A stretch of DNA of 64,000 nucleotides from positions 7,006,001 through 7,070,000 of the forward strand of contig NZ_AP028461.1 of NCBI RefSeq assembly GCF_033097365.1, in the 5' to 3' direction. The DNA comes from Actinoplanes sichuanensis. GTDB lineage: Bacteria > Actinomycetota > Actinomycetes > Mycobacteriales > Micromonosporaceae. Shown piece by piece: positions 63,048-64,000 of this stretch (the first letter of the stretch is position 1; the number at the start of each line of letters is the position of its first letter). The position numbers were made by a program, and so were the translations under genes. The notes beneath the pieces are model-generated. The model had not been told where the DNA came from. It saw only the letters and a program-made list of their open reading frames with translations, and searched no databases.

Positions 63048-63821
63048 ATGATGGCTGATTCCCGGCGTATCAGAGGCAGAGCTATCGGAGCGGCGGTGAT
63101 CGCTCTCGGACTGGGTGCGGCAGTCGTCTTCACGAACTTCGCGTCGGCGGCGGTGCCCGAGGCCAGCGGCGAGCAGGTGGTGACCGAGACGATCGAGGTC
63201 ACCGGGGTCTTCGACGGTGAGAACAAGCGGTTCATCGGCGGTGGCGCGCTGGGTGACGGCGGGCAGGACGAGGGACAGGACGCGCTGTTCGAGCTGGCCG
63301 ACGGCGCGACGTTGCGCAACGTGATCCTGGGCAGCCCGGCCGCTGACGGGGTGCACTGTTCCGGCAGTTGCACGCTGTCCGGGGTGCACTGGGAGGACGT
63401 CGGTGAGGACGCGGCGACGTTCCGGGGCACGAACGCGACCGTGGTGATCGAGGGCGGCAGCGCGGCGAAGGCCGACGACAAGGTGTTCCAGGACAATCGG
63501 GGCGCGGGTGGTTCGGTGACGATCCGCGACTTCGAGGTGTCCGACTTCGGCAAGCTCTACCGGTCGTGTGGCAACTGCTCGACGCAGGCGGCGCGGACCG
63601 TACGGCTGGAGAACATCACCGCGACCGCGCCGGGTGACGTGCTCGCCGGCATCAATTCGAACCTCGGCGACCGGCTGACGATCGACGGGGTGACCCTGGT
63701 CGGCGACGACATCGAGCTGTGTGACCGGTTCGAGGGCAACGACACCGGTGACGAGCCGACCAAGATCGGTTCCGGCCCGGACGGCACGAGCTGCATCGCG
63801 AGCAACGTGACCGGTCCGTGA
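63048..63821 (+). CDS. secreted pectate lyase (PL3)
   Basis: 257 residues with a signal peptide (AIGAAVIALGLGAAVVFTNFASAA) and the PL3 beta-helix: NVILGSPAADGVHCSGSCTL, WEDVGEDAATFRG, AKADDKVFQDNRGAGGSVTIRDFEVSDFGKLYRSCGNC. Cleaves polygalacturonate by beta-elimination. ATGATG start follows GAAAGG. Matches the pectinesterase and acetylesterase as a pectinolytic set. Confidence 0.92.
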   Translation: MMADSRRIRGRAIGAAVIALGLGAAVVFTNFASAAVPEASGEQVVTETIEVTGVFDGENKRFIGGGALGDGGQDEGQDALFELADGATLRNVILGSPAADGVHCSGSCTLSGVHWEDVGEDAATFRGTNATVVIEGGSAAKADDKVFQDNRGAGGSVTIRDFEVSDFGKLYRSCGNCSTQAARTVRLENITATAPGDVLAGINSNLGDRLTIDGVTLVGDDIELCDRFEGNDTGDEPTKIGSGPDGTSCIASNVTGP

Positions 63822-63934
63822 GACTCCCGCCGGGGTGGACGGTCCCCCAGTTACCTCCCGGCTGCCCCGGCGGGCCCCACGGTTGATCACATACCCCAGT
63901 TGACAGATAGGATTTGAAGGTTAAGGCTGAGGGC

Positions 63935-64000
63935 ATGCCCTCACATGACCTCGTCCCCCTCGACCTGACCGCCGATGTGGTGGTCGTCGGCGGCGGGCCC
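63935..64000 (+). CDS. start of an FAD-dependent oxidoreductase
   Basis: Only 22 codons are inside the window: after MPSHDLVPLDL comes TADVVVVGGGP, the dinucleotide-binding strand and Gly motif of FAD enzymes. TTGACA (63900-63905), 16 bases and TAAGGC (63922-63927) form a promoter with the start seven bases on, again leaderless. Confidence 0.65.
   Translation, partial: MPSHDLVPLDLTADVVVVGGGP

Overview
The window reads as chromosomal DNA of a high-GC actinomycete. Codon use is strongly G/C-ending, many genes start with GTG, operons are tightly overlapping (ATGA/GTGA), and the content (KstR steroid regulon, GlnX/GlnH, TetR/PaaX/ArsR regulators, Tat-exported pectinolytic enzymes) fits a soil or plant-litter organism. 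Micromonosporaceae (Actinoplanes-like) is my inference. No rRNA, tRNA, CRISPR array or transposase was found.

Region 1 (about 0.7-26.7 kb) is a compact steroid catabolic island. It holds hsaADCB (ring A/B opening), kshA - small Cys protein - kshB (9alpha-hydroxylase), an FAD dehydrogenase with hsaEGF (2-hydroxydienoate to pyruvate and propionyl-CoA), two canonical kstD genes, the side-chain (igr-type) operon chsE1-chsE2-chsH2/H1-ltp2, the regulator kstR, an SRPBCC protein and a thioesterase. Four copies of the KstR box (TnnAACnnGTTnnA) sit in the intergenic promoter regions. The hydratase subunits ChsH2 and ChsH1 are joined in one polypeptide. Inside this island lies an apparently unrelated insert (13.2-18.2 kb): glnX-glnH without pknG, an NfeD-like gene with a flotillin, and a lipoprotein.

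Region 2 (26.7-43.3 kb) is mixed: a pectin methylesterase, a serine hydrolase, an orphan amino-acid binding protein, two diguanylate cyclase type proteins, an orphan RepA-like replication initiator beside a lexA, a Ser/Thr kinase with a pure hexanucleotide repeat, a MaoC hydratase, and an MFS/ArsR pair with a palindromic operator.

Region 3 (43.4-49.9 kb) has a three-gene membrane module of unknown role with long repeats, a Tat-exported rhamnogalacturonan acetylesterase and an alpha/beta hydrolase.

Region 4 (50-55.3 kb) is a complete branched-chain amino-acid type ABC importer operon (binding protein, livG, livF, livH, livM) divergent from a PaaX-family regulator, with a 41-bp palindrome between them.

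Region 5 (55.3-64 kb) holds a HAD phosphatase, a slipin, repeat-bearing hypothetical proteins, a PPOX-type flavoenzyme, an epimerase, a lipoprotein, a PL3 pectate lyase and the start of an FAD enzyme.

Three themes cross the window: (a) a LacI-type operator GGAAAGCGCTTTCC or close variants in front of three scattered pectin genes; (b) many promoters with TANNNT 6-8 bases before the start codon, implying leaderless mRNAs; (c) in-frame tandem repeats expanded inside unrelated genes, including conserved steroid enzymes.
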